Positions 45,585 through 54,530 of a DNA stretch of 64,000 nucleotides are shown in pieces; position 1 is the stretch's first letter, and every line of letters begins with the position of its first letter. Where the stretch lies: contig NZ_LT576451.1 of assembly GCF_900086645.1 (NCBI RefSeq), positions 2,542,001 through 2,606,000 of the forward strand, in the 5' to 3' direction. A program made the translations under genes and the position numbers. The notes under the pieces were generated by a model. It saw nothing but the letters and a program-made list of their open reading frames with translations, did no database searches and had not been told where the DNA came from. This DNA is from Curtobacterium sp. 9128. Lineage in GTDB: Bacteria; Actinomycetota; Actinomycetes; Actinomycetales; Microbacteriaceae.

Positions 45585-45950
45585 TCACGGAGCGGTGTGC
45601 GGCCGATCGGCGGGGCCCTCGTCGGTGAGGAGCTCCGTGATCCGGTCGACCCGGTGCCGCCAGAGGTCCTCGTAGGACCGCAGCAGACGATCGGCGCGTC
45701 GGACGCCGCCGATCTCGCTCGTGACGATCTGCTCGCGCCCTCGCCGCTCCTTGCGGACGAGTTCGGCACGTTCGAGCACCGCGACGTGCTTCTGCACGGC
45801 CGCGAAGCTCATCGCGTACCCGGATGCGAGCGAGGACACCGACTGCTCACGCACGATGACGCGCCGGACGATGTCCCGGCGCGTCGCGTCCGCGAGGGCC
45901 GCGAACACGCGGTCCACCGCCTCGGCGTCCATCTCATCACGTACAACCAT
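45585..45950 (-). CDS. ArsR-type transcriptional regulator
   Basis: A 121-residue winged helix regulator: VFAALADATRRDIVRRVIVR (helices 1-2), VSSLASGYAMSFAAVQKHVA (recognition helix) and VLERAELVRKERRGREQIVT (wing). It lacks the metal-binding ELCVCDL-type motif, so it probably senses something else. A perfect inverted repeat (45939-45962) covers the start region and is the likely operator. ATG 45950 lies inside it, eight bases after a TAACGT box; ATG 45932 is the alternative start. Confidence 0.9.
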   Translation of the reverse strand: MVVRDEMDAEAVDRVFAALADATRRDIVRRVIVREQSVSSLASGYAMSFAAVQKHVAVLERAELVRKERRGREQIVTSEIGGVRRADRLLRSYEDLWRHRVDRITELLTDEGPADRPHTAP

Positions 45951-45962
45951 CAGGTTGTACGT
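45939..45962. promoter_or_regulatory. Putative ArsR operator
   Basis: ACGTACAACC, four bases ATCA, then the exact complement. The 10-bp arms span the predicted transcription start and first codons of the regulator gene, so binding would block its own promoter. Confidence 0.65.
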
Positions 45963-45987
45963 TACGCCCCCCGCGCCCCGCGCGCAA

Positions 45988-46044
45988 CGGACTGGAGGCT
46001 CGGGGTGACGTCCGTCAGGAACGTCACCCCGAGCCTCCAGTCCG
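45988..46044. terminator. 24-bp perfect stem between arsR and glgA
   Basis: Arms 45988-46011 and 46021-46044 are exact complements around a nine-base loop; they include GGAGGCTCGGGGTGACG. It lies just past the glgA stop, where it would terminate the glgA message, and its outer part resembles the GGGAGGC palindrome family. Confidence 0.8.
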
Positions 46045-46063
46045 GTTCAGGGCCGTGGTGCGG

Positions 46064-47260
46064 TCAGCGCACCGCCAGGACCTGGTCGTACACGGCGCGC
46101 GTGCGCGTCGCGATCGCGTCCCAGGTGAACTCGGTCTCGACGCGGAGCCGACCCGCGCGACCCATCAGCTTCGCGAGCCCGATGTCGGACAGGACCTCGT
46201 TGAGGGCGGCCGCGAGGTCGGCGACGTACTTGTCGGGGTCGGTCGGCGTGCCGGTGCCGTCGGTGGCCTGGTCGATCGGCACGATGCGGCCGGTCAGCCC
46301 GTCGGCGACGACCTCCGGGATGCCACCGGTGCCGGTGCCGACGACGGGGATCCCGCACGCCATGGCCTCGAGGTTCACGATGCCGAGCGGTTCGTAGATC
46401 GACGGGCACACGAAGACGGTGCCGGCGGACAGGACCTTGACGATCTCCTCGTGCGCGAGCATCCGGTCGATCCAGACGACGCCGTCGCGGTGTTCCCGGA
46501 GGTCCTCGACGAGTCCGGTGACCTCGGCCATGATCTCCGGGGTGTCCGGGGCGCCGGCACAGAGCACGATCTGGACCTCCGGCGGCAGCGACGCGACCGC
46601 ACGCAGCAGGTACGGCAGGCCCTTCTGGCGGGTGATGCGCCCCACGAAGACGACGCTCGGACGGTCGGGGTCGATGCCGAGGGCTCGCACCGCGTCGTGG
46701 TCGACGTCCGGCTTCCACTCGTCGACGTCGATGCCGTTGTAGACGACGTGGACCTTCGCCGGGTCGATCGACGGGTACGAGCGCAGGATGTCCGCACGCA
46801 TCGCCTTCGACACCGCGACCACCGCGTCCGCCTGCTCGAACGACTCGCGCTCCATCCAGCTGGACAGCCGGTAGCCGCCGCCGAGCTGTTCGGCCTTCCA
46901 CGGCCGGAGCGGTTCGAGGCTGTGCGCCGTGACGACGTGCGGGATGCCGTGGGTGAGCTGCGCCAGACGTCCGGCGGCGTTCGCGTACCAGGTGTGCGAG
47001 TGCACGAGGTCGGCACCCTCGACGTCCGCCGCCATCTGGACGTCGGTACCGAGGGCCTGGAGCGCGCCGTTCGCGTTCTCGAGCCCCGCTGGTGTCCGGT
47101 AGGCCCAGACGCCCTCTTCGTCGCGGAACGCGCCGAAGGCACGCACTCGCACGTCGGTGTCCGTTCCCGACCGCAACGCTGCGGTGAGCTCGGCCACGTG
47201 GACGCCAGCACCGCCGTAGACCTCCGGCGGATACTCCCTGGTCAGCAGATCGACTCGCAC
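46064..47260 (-). CDS. glgA: Glycogen synthase (actinobacterial GlgA/GlgM type)
   Basis: A 398-residue GT4 enzyme of the actinobacterial type, which makes glycogen or maltose-1-phosphate from ADP-glucose. Features are [55 protein letters not shown] and [20 protein letters not shown] with the donor-site E-x7-E. It is divergent from glgC, 47 bases apart. TACGTT (47267-47272) lies six bases before GTG 47260, so it appears leaderless. Confidence 0.93.
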   Translation of the reverse strand: MRVDLLTREYPPEVYGGAGVHVAELTAALRSGTDTDVRVRAFGAFRDEEGVWAYRTPAGLENANGALQALGTDVQMAADVEGADLVHSHTWYANAAGRLAQLTHGIPHVVTAHSLEPLRPWKAEQLGGGYRLSSWMERESFEQADAVVAVSKAMRADILRSYPSIDPAKVHVVYNGIDVDEWKPDVDHDAVRALGIDPDRPSVVFVGRITRQKGLPYLLRAVASLPPEVQIVLCAGAPDTPEIMAEVTGLVEDLREHRDGVVWIDRMLAHEEIVKVLSAGTVFVCPSIYEPLGIVNLEAMACGIPVVGTGTGGIPEVVADGLTGRIVPIDQATDGTGTPTDPDKYVADLAAALNEVLSDIGLAKLMGRAGRLRVETEFTWDAIATRTRAVYDQVLAVR

Positions 47261-47307
47261 TGGTTCAACGTAACCGGTTCCCAGTGCTGACGCCTACTGT
47301 GAACGGC
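47261..47307. promoter_or_regulatory. Divergent glgA-glgC promoter region
   Basis: TACGTT (minus strand, 47267-47272) is six bases from the glgA GTG; TACTGT (plus strand, 47295-47300) is seven bases from the glgC ATG. Both messages would be leaderless and start within 47 bases of each other, allowing joint control. Confidence 0.55.
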
Positions 47308-48549
47308 ATGGCACCAAAGAAGGTCTTCGGCATCGTCCTCGCGGGAGGTGAGGGCAAGCGGCTCATGCCGCTGACGGCCGACCGGGCGAAGCCCGCTGTC
47401 CCGTTCGGCGGGAACTTCCGTCTCATCGACTTCGCGCTCTCGAACCTGGTGAACTCCGGGTTGCAGAAGATCGTCGTCCTGACGCAGTACAAGTCCCACA
47501 GTCTCGACCGCCACGTCGCGAAGACCTGGCGCATGGAGGGCCTGCTCGGGTCGTACGTCGCGTCGGTCCCGGCGCAGCAGCGTCTCGGCAAGCGGTGGTT
47601 CGCCGGATCGGCCGACGCGATCCTGCAGTCGCTCAACCTGCTCCGTGACGAGCGCCCCGACATCGTCGTCGTCGTCGGCGCCGACCACGTGTACCGGATG
47701 GACTTCCACCAGATGGTCGAGGCGCACATCGCCTCCGGCCGCAGCGCCACGGTCGCCGCGATCCGCCAGCCGATCGGCCTCGCCGACCAGTTCGGCGTGA
47801 TCCAGGTGGCCGAGGACGACCCGACGAAGATCGATGCCTTCCTCGAGAAGCCGAAGGACGCCGTCGGCCTCGCGGACTCCCCTCACGAGATCCTCGCCTC
47901 GATGGGCAACTACGTCTTCGACGCCGACGCGCTCGTCGACGCCGTGCTGCGCGACGGCCAGCTCGAGTCGTCGGCGCACGACATGGGCGGCGACATCGTG
48001 CCGGACTTCGTCGCGCGCGGCGACGCCGGCGTCTACGACCTGAAGGGCAACGAGGTCCCCGGCTCGAACGACCGCGACAAGTACTACTGGCGCGACGTGG
48101 GGACGATCGACTCGTTCTTCGACGCGCACATGGACCTCATCGCGCCCGTACCGGTGTTCAACCTGTACAACCAGGACTGGCCGATCTTCAACCAGCAGAC
48201 CAACCTGCCGCCGGCCAAGTTCGTGCGGGACGCGAACGGCAACACCGGGTCGACGGTCGACTCGATAGTGTCGCTCGGGTGCCTGCTCTCCGGAGCGCAG
48301 GTCGAGCGCAGCGTCATCGGTCCGTGGTGCGGGATCGACTCCGGGTCGAAGGTGCTCGACTCGATCGTCTTCGAGCGGGCGTCGATCGGCGCCGGGTCGA
48401 TCGTGAACCGCTCGATCCTGGACAAGGACGTCGTCCTCGCGCCCGGTGCACAGGTCGGCGTCGATCGAGAGGCCGACCTGGCCAGGGGCTTCACCGTGAC
48501 CAATTCCGGGATCACCGTTGTGGGCAAGGGCGTCCGCGTCGAGGCATGA
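47308..48549 (+). CDS. glgC: Glucose-1-phosphate adenylyltransferase
   Basis: A 413-residue ADP-glucose pyrophosphorylase, the first committed step of glycogen synthesis and the substrate supplier for GlgA. Motifs are [48 protein letters not shown] and [16 protein letters not shown], followed by a C-terminal left-handed beta-helix. ATG at 47308 is chosen over an in-frame start at 47284 because of the TACTGT box seven bases upstream. The last 30 bases recur after the stop. Confidence 0.96.
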   Translation: MAPKKVFGIVLAGGEGKRLMPLTADRAKPAVPFGGNFRLIDFALSNLVNSGLQKIVVLTQYKSHSLDRHVAKTWRMEGLLGSYVASVPAQQRLGKRWFAGSADAILQSLNLLRDERPDIVVVVGADHVYRMDFHQMVEAHIASGRSATVAAIRQPIGLADQFGVIQVAEDDPTKIDAFLEKPKDAVGLADSPHEILASMGNYVFDADALVDAVLRDGQLESSAHDMGGDIVPDFVARGDAGVYDLKGNEVPGSNDRDKYYWRDVGTIDSFFDAHMDLIAPVPVFNLYNQDWPIFNQQTNLPPAKFVRDANGNTGSTVDSIVSLGCLLSGAQVERSVIGPWCGIDSGSKVLDSIVFERASIGAGSIVNRSILDKDVVLAPGAQVGVDREADLARGFTVTNSGITVVGKGVRVEA

Positions 48550-48578
48550 CGGCACTCGACTCCGGACTCCGCCCATGC

Positions 48579-48608
48579 GTGGGCAAGGGCGTCCGCGTCG
48601 AGGCGTAG
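48579..48608 (+). repeat. Echo of the glgC 3' end
   Basis: These 30 bases repeat 48520-48549 at a spacing of 59 bp. Differences are confined to the last four bases: a synonymous Ala change and TGA to TAG. The stop therefore persists in the copied frame. Confidence 0.92.
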
Positions 48609-48653
48609 CGCCGTCCGACGTCACAGGAGGCGCGGCACCGCTACCGTTGTGGC

Positions 48654-49292
48654 GTGCCGCGCTTCCTCGTCGTCCTCGATGCCGATTCCACCCTGCTCGA
48701 GGACGAGGTCATCGAGCTGCTGGCCGACGCCGCCGGGACCCGGCCACAGGTCGCCGCGATCACGGAGCGCGCCATGCGGGGGGACATCGATTTCGGGGAC
48801 AGCCTCCGGGAGCGTGTCGCGACCCTTGCGGGCCTTCCGTCCACCGTCTTCACCGACGCCCAGCGCGCGGTCCAGGTGACTCGTGGCGCAGACGAGCTCG
48901 TCCGCGGCGTGCACGCCGCAGGCGGCACCGTCGGCGTCGTCTCTGGCGGCTTCCACGAGGTCCTCGACCCGTTCGCCGCCGCGCTCGGCCTCGACCACTG
49001 CCAGGCGAACCGGCTCGAGGTCGTCGACGGCCGGCTCACCGGGCGGGTGCTCGGCGACGTCGTGGACGCGCGCGCGAAGGCCGCCGCGCTCCGGACATGG
49101 GCCGGGGCGGACGGTGTGCCCCTCGCACGGACCGTGGCGATCGGTGACGGCGCGAACGACCTCGAGATGATGCGGGTCGCGGCGCTGTCCGTGGCGTTCG
49201 ACGCCAAGCCGCGTGTCCGGGGGTCGGCGGACGTCGCGGTCGTCGACCGGGACCTCTCCCCCGTGCTCGCCGCCCTCGGCCTGCGCGGCTGA
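48654..49292 (+). CDS. serB: Phosphoserine phosphatase
   Basis: A 212-residue HAD phosphatase of the SerB class: motif I VVLDADSTLLEDEVIELLA (DxDST), motif II VGVVSGGFHEVLD, motif III/IV KAAALRTWAG and AIGDGANDLEMM. It catalyses the last step of serine synthesis. TACCGT (48642-48647) lies six bases before GTG 48654. The N-terminal ACT-type extension of longer SerB forms is absent. Confidence 0.94.
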   Translation: MPRFLVVLDADSTLLEDEVIELLADAAGTRPQVAAITERAMRGDIDFGDSLRERVATLAGLPSTVFTDAQRAVQVTRGADELVRGVHAAGGTVGVVSGGFHEVLDPFAAALGLDHCQANRLEVVDGRLTGRVLGDVVDARAKAAALRTWAGADGVPLARTVAIGDGANDLEMMRVAALSVAFDAKPRVRGSADVAVVDRDLSPVLAALGLRG

Positions 49293-49322
49293 GCGCTGCC
49301 CGCGCCGGCGCCCGCGTCCGCG

Positions 49323-50036
49323 CTAGTGGCCCATCCCCAGGCCACCGTCGACCGGGATGACCGCGCCGGAGATGTACCCGGCGCCGTCACCGGCGAGGAA
49401 GAGCGTCGCGTCCGCGACGTCGTCGACGCTGCCGTAGCGCGCCGCCGGGATCTGCTTCTTGAACTCGGCCTGCAGTTCCTCCGGCAGCGCTGCCGTCATG
49501 TCCGTCTGGATGAACCCGGGCGCGACGACGTTCGCGGTGATGCCACGCGACCCGAGCTCGCGCGTGATCGATCGGGCCATGCCGACGAGGGCCGCCTTGG
49601 ACGACGCGTAGTTGACCTGGCCGACCTGCCCGTAGGTCCCGACGACGCTGCCCATCAGCACGATCCGGCCGAACTTGGCGCGCATCATGCCCTTGGTGGC
49701 CCGCTTCACGACCCGGAAGGTCCCGGTCAGGTTCGTGTCGATGACGCTGGTGAAGTCCTCTTCGGACATGCGCAGCAGGAGCTGGTCGTTCGTGATGCCG
49801 GCGTTCGCGACGAGCACCTCGACCGGTCCGAGCTCCGCCTCGACCTGCGTGAACGCGGCGTCCACCGACGCGGTGTCGGTGATGTCGGCCTGCACCGTGA
49901 GCGCACCCTCTGGTCCGCCGAGGCCGCTCCGGGACGTGACGGCGACCCGGTGTCCTTCCGCCACGAACCGCTCCGCGAGGGCGAAGCCGATGCTGCGGTT
50001 GCCGCCGGTGATGAGGACGGTACGGGGGGTGGTCAT
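49323..50036 (-). CDS. fabG: 3-oxoacyl-ACP reductase-like SDR
   Basis: A 237-residue SDR of the FabG/MabA kind. The cofactor motif is VLITGGNRSIGFALAERF, with the catalytic Tyr-x3-Lys in VNYASSKAALVGMARS, Ser in VLMGSVVGTYG, and NAGITNDQLLLRM typical of fatty acid reductases. TGGNRSIG is closest to the mycobacterial MabA form. ATG at 50036 has CGGAG upstream; an earlier in-frame start would add 19 Arg/Pro-rich residues. Fatty acid elongation is the likely role; related SDR roles cannot be excluded. Confidence 0.9.
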   Translation of the reverse strand: MTTPRTVLITGGNRSIGFALAERFVAEGHRVAVTSRSGLGGPEGALTVQADITDTASVDAAFTQVEAELGPVEVLVANAGITNDQLLLRMSEEDFTSVIDTNLTGTFRVVKRATKGMMRAKFGRIVLMGSVVGTYGQVGQVNYASSKAALVGMARSITRELGSRGITANVVAPGFIQTDMTAALPEELQAEFKKQIPAARYGSVDDVADATLFLAGDGAGYISGAVIPVDGGLGMGH

Positions 50037-50124
50037 GGAGGCTCCGTTCGGTGGCGATCTCGTGCGCTGCGGACCGGGTCTCCCGGCCGACACGCCCGCA
50101 CGAGCCTACCCGGGCGCACATCGC

Positions 50125-50162
50125 GCGCGTGATGTGTCCATGTGCGCGTGATGTGTCCATGT
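50125..50162. repeat. 19-bp perfect tandem duplication
   Basis: GCGCGTGATGTGTCCATGT occurs at 50125-50143 and again at 50144-50162. It lies in the 175-base gap between divergent fabG and the DUF3099 gene, close to their likely promoters. Confidence 0.9.
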
Positions 50163-50211
50163 GTCGGTGCGCGGGCTTAGGCTTGCCAGAGGGAAGACGG
50201 AGACCGAACGC

Positions 50212-50658
50212 ATGAAGACGACGCGACGCATCACGCGACGCACGACGCAGGCCATCACGGCACTGCCGGAGACACCGCAGCGCGACCGGAAACACCGTCT
50301 GTCGCGGTACATCTGGCAGATGGCCGTGCGCGTGATCCTCTTCGTCGGCGCGGTCCTCGTCTACACCGTCTGGCACAGCCCGTGGCTCGCGCTCATCCCG
50401 ATCGTCCTCGCGGCGGTGATCCCCTGGGTCGCCGTGGTCATCGCGAACGCCGGCAGCCACACCGAGTCCGACTACGTCGCTCCGGCTGGCGCGCTCGTCC
50501 GTGCCGCTGACATCGACCCGCGCCTCCGCGAACAGCAGGAAGACGCGCGGGCACAGGCCTACCGAGACGAGCAGGACCGCCTGCGCGAAGGTGCCCAGCA
50601 CGCGCAAGAAGAATGGCAGCGCAACGGCGACCGCTCCCGCGTGTGGGGCCACCGCTGA
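50212..50658 (+). CDS. DUF3099-type membrane protein
   Basis: A 148-residue protein with a basic N-terminus, two adjacent transmembrane helices (MAVRVILFVGAVLVYTVW and LALIPIVLAAVIPWVAVVIA), and a charged coiled C-terminal tail rich in Glu/Gln/Arg. This matches DUF3099 proteins found next to SURF1 and fabG genes in actinobacteria. Function is unknown. ATG at 50212 is supported by CGGAGA upstream; an earlier start would add 17 residues. It overlaps the next gene by one base. Confidence 0.85.
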   Translation: MKTTRRITRRTTQAITALPETPQRDRKHRLSRYIWQMAVRVILFVGAVLVYTVWHSPWLALIPIVLAAVIPWVAVVIANAGSHTESDYVAPAGALVRAADIDPRLREQQEDARAQAYRDEQDRLREGAQHAQEEWQRNGDRSRVWGHR

Positions 50659-50972
50659 TGGGCGCAACGTTCGACCTCTTCACCGAGCCGGGTTCGACCC
50701 CGGTGTGCTCCCGCGCCGGCTGCTCGACCGCCGCCAGCTGGCGGGTGAACTGGCGGAACCCGCGCATCCACGCCATCGACCGCGTGAAGATCTGGGCGGC
50801 CTGCGACGAGCACCGTGACTTCCTCGCCGGGTACCTCCGCTCCCGGACGTTCCCGGTCCGGGTCACCGGCATCGACGAAGACGTCGACCAACTCGACGAC
50901 GCCAAGCACGACGCGCACGACCAGCCGAAGAACGACGTCGGCGAACGGGCGCGCTCGGCGAACGAACGATGA
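50658..50972 (+). CDS. Small Cys/His-containing protein (possible zinc ribbon)
   Basis: A 104-residue protein: CSRAGCSTAASWRVNWRNP followed by KIWAACDEHRDFLAGYLRSR. The C-x4-C and C-x2-H pairs, 33 residues apart, could bind one zinc. The C-terminal 25 residues are charged. It is sandwiched between DUF3099 (one-base overlap) and SURF1 (four-base overlap), so it belongs to the same operon. No family name is certain; it may relate to cytochrome oxidase assembly by association. Confidence 0.8.
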   Translation: MGATFDLFTEPGSTPVCSRAGCSTAASWRVNWRNPRIHAIDRVKIWAACDEHRDFLAGYLRSRTFPVRVTGIDEDVDQLDDAKHDAHDQPKNDVGERARSANER

Positions 50973-51943
50973 CCGACGACTTCGACCCGGGTTCCCGGTA
51001 CGGCCGCCGCCACGCCGAGAAGCTCCGTCGCGCTGCCGAGCGGGAACGCCGAGCGGCCGTCGACGCCGGCGTGGTGGAACGCGACCCCGACGAGCCCTTC
51101 GTCGGCTGGCGGTTCGTCGGGAGCCGCCGCTGGCTCGGGTACTTCGCCATCGCCGTCGCGTTCGCCATCGTCTGTGCGCTGTTCGGCATGTGGCAGTGGG
51201 ACCGCCGGAACGAGGCCGTCCGCGAGAACCAGCAGATCGCGGCGAACTACGACCACACCCCGGTGCCGGTCGACCAGGCACTCCCCCGGGCCTCGAGCTG
51301 GGACGACGACCAGACCTGGCTCCGGGTCGAGGTCACCGGGCGCTACGACACCGACGACCAGCTCCTCGTCCGGAACCGCGTGCACAACGGACAACCCGGC
51401 TTCGAGGTCCTCACGCCGCTCGTCACCGCGGACGGCCGCGCCTTCGTCGTCGATCGCGGGTGGGTCCCGACGGGCAACCGGCAGGACGCACCCGACAACA
51501 TCCCGGCCGCTCCGACCGGGCAGGTCACCGTCGTGGCCCGTCTGCAGCAGAGCGAGCCGCGCATCCCTGGGCGCACCGATCCGGCCCACACCGACCAGGT
51601 CCAGTCCGTGACGCTCGCCGACGTGGCGAAGAAGGTCGACGCCCCGATCTGGACGGGTGCCTACGGCCAGCTCGCATCGGAGACCCCGGCGCCGACCGAG
51701 GCCCGCCCGCTCGGGTGGGACCGGCCGAGCGCGGACACCGGCCTCCACCTCAGCTACTTCATCCAGTGGTTCATGTTCGCCGCCGGCGGGTTCGGCTTCC
51801 TGGCGTACCTGATGGTGCAGGAGTACCGGAACCTCAACCAGGACGACCCGGAAGAGCGCGAGCGTGCCCTCGAGCGGCAGCGGCGCAAGGACGCGAAGCC
51901 CAAGTCGGACGCCGACATCGAGGACGAGCTCCTCTCACGCTGA
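50969..51943 (+). CDS. SURF1 family cytochrome oxidase assembly protein
   Basis: A 324-residue SURF1-type protein with one membrane span near residues 54-75 (GYFAIAVAFAIVCALFGMWQ) and another near 260-283, flanking a periplasmic domain that contains VEVTGRYDTDDQLLVRNRVH, FEVLTPLVTADGRAFVVDRG and GLHLSYFIQWFMFAAGG. SURF1 assists haem A delivery to cytochrome oxidase; ctaA and ctaB lie 7-9 kb away. The C-terminal 40 residues are charged. Confidence 0.93.
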   Translation: MTDDFDPGSRYGRRHAEKLRRAAERERRAAVDAGVVERDPDEPFVGWRFVGSRRWLGYFAIAVAFAIVCALFGMWQWDRRNEAVRENQQIAANYDHTPVPVDQALPRASSWDDDQTWLRVEVTGRYDTDDQLLVRNRVHNGQPGFEVLTPLVTADGRAFVVDRGWVPTGNRQDAPDNIPAAPTGQVTVVARLQQSEPRIPGRTDPAHTDQVQSVTLADVAKKVDAPIWTGAYGQLASETPAPTEARPLGWDRPSADTGLHLSYFIQWFMFAAGGFGFLAYLMVQEYRNLNQDDPEERERALERQRRKDAKPKSDADIEDELLSR

Positions 51944-51964
51944 CCGCAGCGCGCTGACCGGCCC

Positions 51965-52082
51965 GAGTGGTCGCGACACCCCGCCGGTCGTTCGCCGAGT
52001 GGTCACGGTCTGTCGGTCAGCGCGGCTCGCGTCGACGTTCCTTGCCCACTCGGCGGAGGTGAGCGGGATGTCGTGACCAGTC
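51965..52082. repeat. Nested inverted-repeat element, copy C
   Basis: Outer arms 51965-51984 (GAGTGGTCGCGACACCCCGC) and 52063-52082, with inner partly paired arms around 51994-52060. It fills the gap between the convergent SURF1 and ABC-F genes. Two C/T-type differences break perfect pairing. Confidence 0.7.
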
Positions 52083-52131
52083 ACGGGAACGAGCCTGGTC
52101 GGGTCAACATCCCGCAGTCGCCAGCGAGGCG

Positions 52132-53730
52132 CTACGCGAGCTCGATGAGCTCCGCGTAGTCCTTGTTCCAGTGGTCCTCGGTGCCGTCGGGCAGCAGGAG
52201 CACCCGTTCGGGGTTGAGTGCCTCGACCGCACCGGCGTCGTGCGACACGAGCACCACGGCGCCCTCGTAGCCCGCCAGCGCGCCGAGGATCTCCTCGCGC
52301 GACGCCGGGTCCAGGTTGTTCGTCGGCTCGTCGAGGAGCAGCACGTTCGCACCGGAGACCACGATCATCGCGAGCGACAGACGGGTCTTCTCGCCACCGG
52401 AGAGTACGCCGGCCTTCTTGTAGCCGTCGTCCCCCGTGAAGAGGAACGACCCGAGGACCCGACGGGCCTCGGTCTCGTTGAGCTCCGTCGACGCCGACAC
52501 CATGTTCTCGATGACGGTGCGGTTCACGTCGATGTTCTCGTGCTCCTGCGCGTAGTAGCCGATACGCAGACCGTGACCGGGCTGGATCTCGCCCGTGTCG
52601 GGCGCGTCGGCGCCGGCGAGGATACGGAGCAGGGTCGTCTTGCCTGCACCGTTGAAACCGAGGATGACGACGCGCGAGCCGCGGTCGATCGCCAGGTCGA
52701 CGCCCGCGAAGATCTCGAGCGAGCCGTACGACTTCGACAGGCCCTCCGCCATGAGCGGCGTGCGGCCGCATGCGACCGGCGTCGGGAACCGGAGCTTCGC
52801 GACCCGGTCGACGGCGCGCTCGTCCTCGAGGCCGGCGAGCAGCTTGTCGGCCCGCGCGACCATCTGGTGCGCCGCGGCCGCCTTCGACGCCTTGGCACCG
52901 AAGCGAGCAGCCTGGTCCTTGAGCGTGGCCGCCTTCTTCTCGGCGTTCGCGCGTTCCTTGCGGCGACGTTCCTCGTCGGCGACGCGCTGCCGCTGGTACA
53001 GCTTCCAGCCCATGTTGTAGACGTCGATGGTCTGGCGGTTCGCATCGAGGTAGAACACCCGGTTGACGACCTCGTCGACGAGTTCGACGTCGTGGGAGAT
53101 CACGATGACGCCGCCGGGGTAGGTCTTGAGGTGCTCACGGAGCCAGACGACACTGTCGGCGTCGAGGTGGTTCGTCGGCTCGTCGAGGATCATGGTCTCG
53201 GCATCCGAGAACAGGATCCGGGCGAGCTCGATGCGACGACGCTGACCACCCGACAGCGTCTTCAGCTGCTGGTCGAGGATGCGGTCCGGGAGCTTGAGGT
53301 TCGACGCGATCGACGCCGCCTCGGCCTCGGCCGCGTACCCGCCGAGCGCGTTGAACTGGTCGTCGAGGCGCGAGTAGCGGCGCATCGCCTTCTCGGCCAC
53401 GGCCGGGTCGTCGCTGGCCATGTCGAGCGTGGCGAGTCGGATGCCCTCGACGAGTTCGCCGAGACCCCGAGCGTCGAGGATGCGCTTTCGCGCGGTGTCC
53501 TCCGGGTTGCCCGAGCGCGGGTCCTGCGGCAGGTAGCCGATCTCGCCGGAGCGCTCGATCTTGCCGTCGGTCGGCGGGGTCTCCCCCGCCAGTGCCTTGG
53601 TCATCGTGGTCTTCCCGGCGCCGTTCCGGCCGACGAGACCGATCTTGTCGCCCTTCTCCACGCGGAAGGACACGTTCTCCATCAGGAGGCGGGCCCCGAC
53701 TCGGATCTCGAGGTCGTGCACGGCAAGCAC
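52132..53730 (-). CDS. ABC-F family ribosome-associated ATPase
   Basis: A 532-residue soluble protein with two ABC modules and no membrane span. Module 1: GLVGRNGAGKTTMTKALAGE, signature LSGGQRRRIELARILFSD, Walker B MILDEPTNHLD. Module 2: ILGFNGAGKTTLLRILAGAD, LSGGEKTRLSLAMIV, LLLDEPTNNLD. The linker (residues about 245-295, ADEERRRKERANAEKKAAT) is the charged P-site tRNA interaction region. ABC-F proteins act on the ribosome, in translation control or antibiotic protection. The role of this one is open. Confidence 0.92.
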   Translation of the reverse strand: MLAVHDLEIRVGARLLMENVSFRVEKGDKIGLVGRNGAGKTTMTKALAGETPPTDGKIERSGEIGYLPQDPRSGNPEDTARKRILDARGLGELVEGIRLATLDMASDDPAVAEKAMRRYSRLDDQFNALGGYAAEAEAASIASNLKLPDRILDQQLKTLSGGQRRRIELARILFSDAETMILDEPTNHLDADSVVWLREHLKTYPGGVIVISHDVELVDEVVNRVFYLDANRQTIDVYNMGWKLYQRQRVADEERRRKERANAEKKAATLKDQAARFGAKASKAAAAHQMVARADKLLAGLEDERAVDRVAKLRFPTPVACGRTPLMAEGLSKSYGSLEIFAGVDLAIDRGSRVVILGFNGAGKTTLLRILAGADAPDTGEIQPGHGLRIGYYAQEHENIDVNRTVIENMVSASTELNETEARRVLGSFLFTGDDGYKKAGVLSGGEKTRLSLAMIVVSGANVLLLDEPTNNLDPASREEILGALAGYEGAVVLVSHDAGAVEALNPERVLLLPDGTEDHWNKDYAELIELA

Positions 53731-53845
53731 AGTGGAAGTCCAATCAGTTGGTGGTTTTGCACAACGACGTGCGCATGAGGTGCACCGCTACGCTGACGGG
53801 ACCGATGGTCCTGAACAGGACCAGCAGTCCATTCTAGGAGAATCC

Positions 53846-54445
53846 ATGACGAACGCCACCGGGTTCGCTCCCCGCGCAGTCCTCGCCGACCGTCTGCGGA
53901 CGCACGGCCTCGCCACCGACGCCGCGCTCATCGCCGGCGGAACGCTCTTCACCGCGGCGATGGCCCAGGTCGAGGTCCCCATTTGGCCCGTCCCGATCAC
54001 CGGGCAGACCCTCGCGGTCGTGCTCGTCGGTGCGACCCTCGGTGCCCGCCGCGGAGTGCTCTCGATGCTCGTCTACGCGATCGCCGGGCTCGCCGGCGCG
54101 CCGTTCTTCGCGGACATGCAGGGCGGCCTGCACGCGCTGACCCTGCCGAGCTTCGGGTACGTCATCGGGTTCATCCCCGCCGCCGGCGTCATCGGGTGGC
54201 TGGCACGCCGCAACTGGGACCGCCACGTGGGGCGCGCCGCGGTGGCGTTCACGCTCGCGAGTGCGATCCCGTTCGTGACGGGGCTCCCGTACCTCGCCGT
54301 CGCGCTCGGTGCGCTCGGCCTGCCGAACGACCTGCAGTCCGTCCTCACTGCCGGCCTGTACCCGTTCGTCGTGGGCGGCCTCGTGAAGGCACTCATCGCC
54401 GCGGGCATCATCCCCCTCGTGTGGAAGGCCGTCGGCCGCCGCTGA
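53846..54445 (+). CDS. bioY: BioY biotin transporter substrate-binding subunit
   Basis: A 199-residue membrane protein with about six hydrophobic helices: ALIAGGTLFTAAMAQVEVPI, VPITGQTLAVVLVGATLGAR and APFFADMQGGLHALTLPSFG are the BioY signature segments. BioY is the S component of ECF biotin transporters. The energising bioM and bioN genes are not adjacent. AGGAG lies five bases before the ATG; TACGCT near 53789 may be the -10 box. No biotin repressor site is recognised. Confidence 0.92.
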   Translation: MTNATGFAPRAVLADRLRTHGLATDAALIAGGTLFTAAMAQVEVPIWPVPITGQTLAVVLVGATLGARRGVLSMLVYAIAGLAGAPFFADMQGGLHALTLPSFGYVIGFIPAAGVIGWLARRNWDRHVGRAAVAFTLASAIPFVTGLPYLAVALGALGLPNDLQSVLTAGLYPFVVGGLVKALIAAGIIPLVWKAVGRR

Positions 54446-54460
54446 CGCTGCTGCACCCGC

Positions 54461-54497
54461 GCGAAGGGCCCCAGACCGCTGGTCCGGGGCCCTTCGC
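54461..54497. terminator. 17-bp hairpin after bioY
   Basis: Arms 54461-54477 and 54481-54497 pair with one G-U around loop GCT, 15 bases past the bioY stop. Confidence 0.8.
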
Positions 54498-54530
54498 GTG
54501 CGAGTGCGGGTGTGCCGGGACGCGTCTGCG

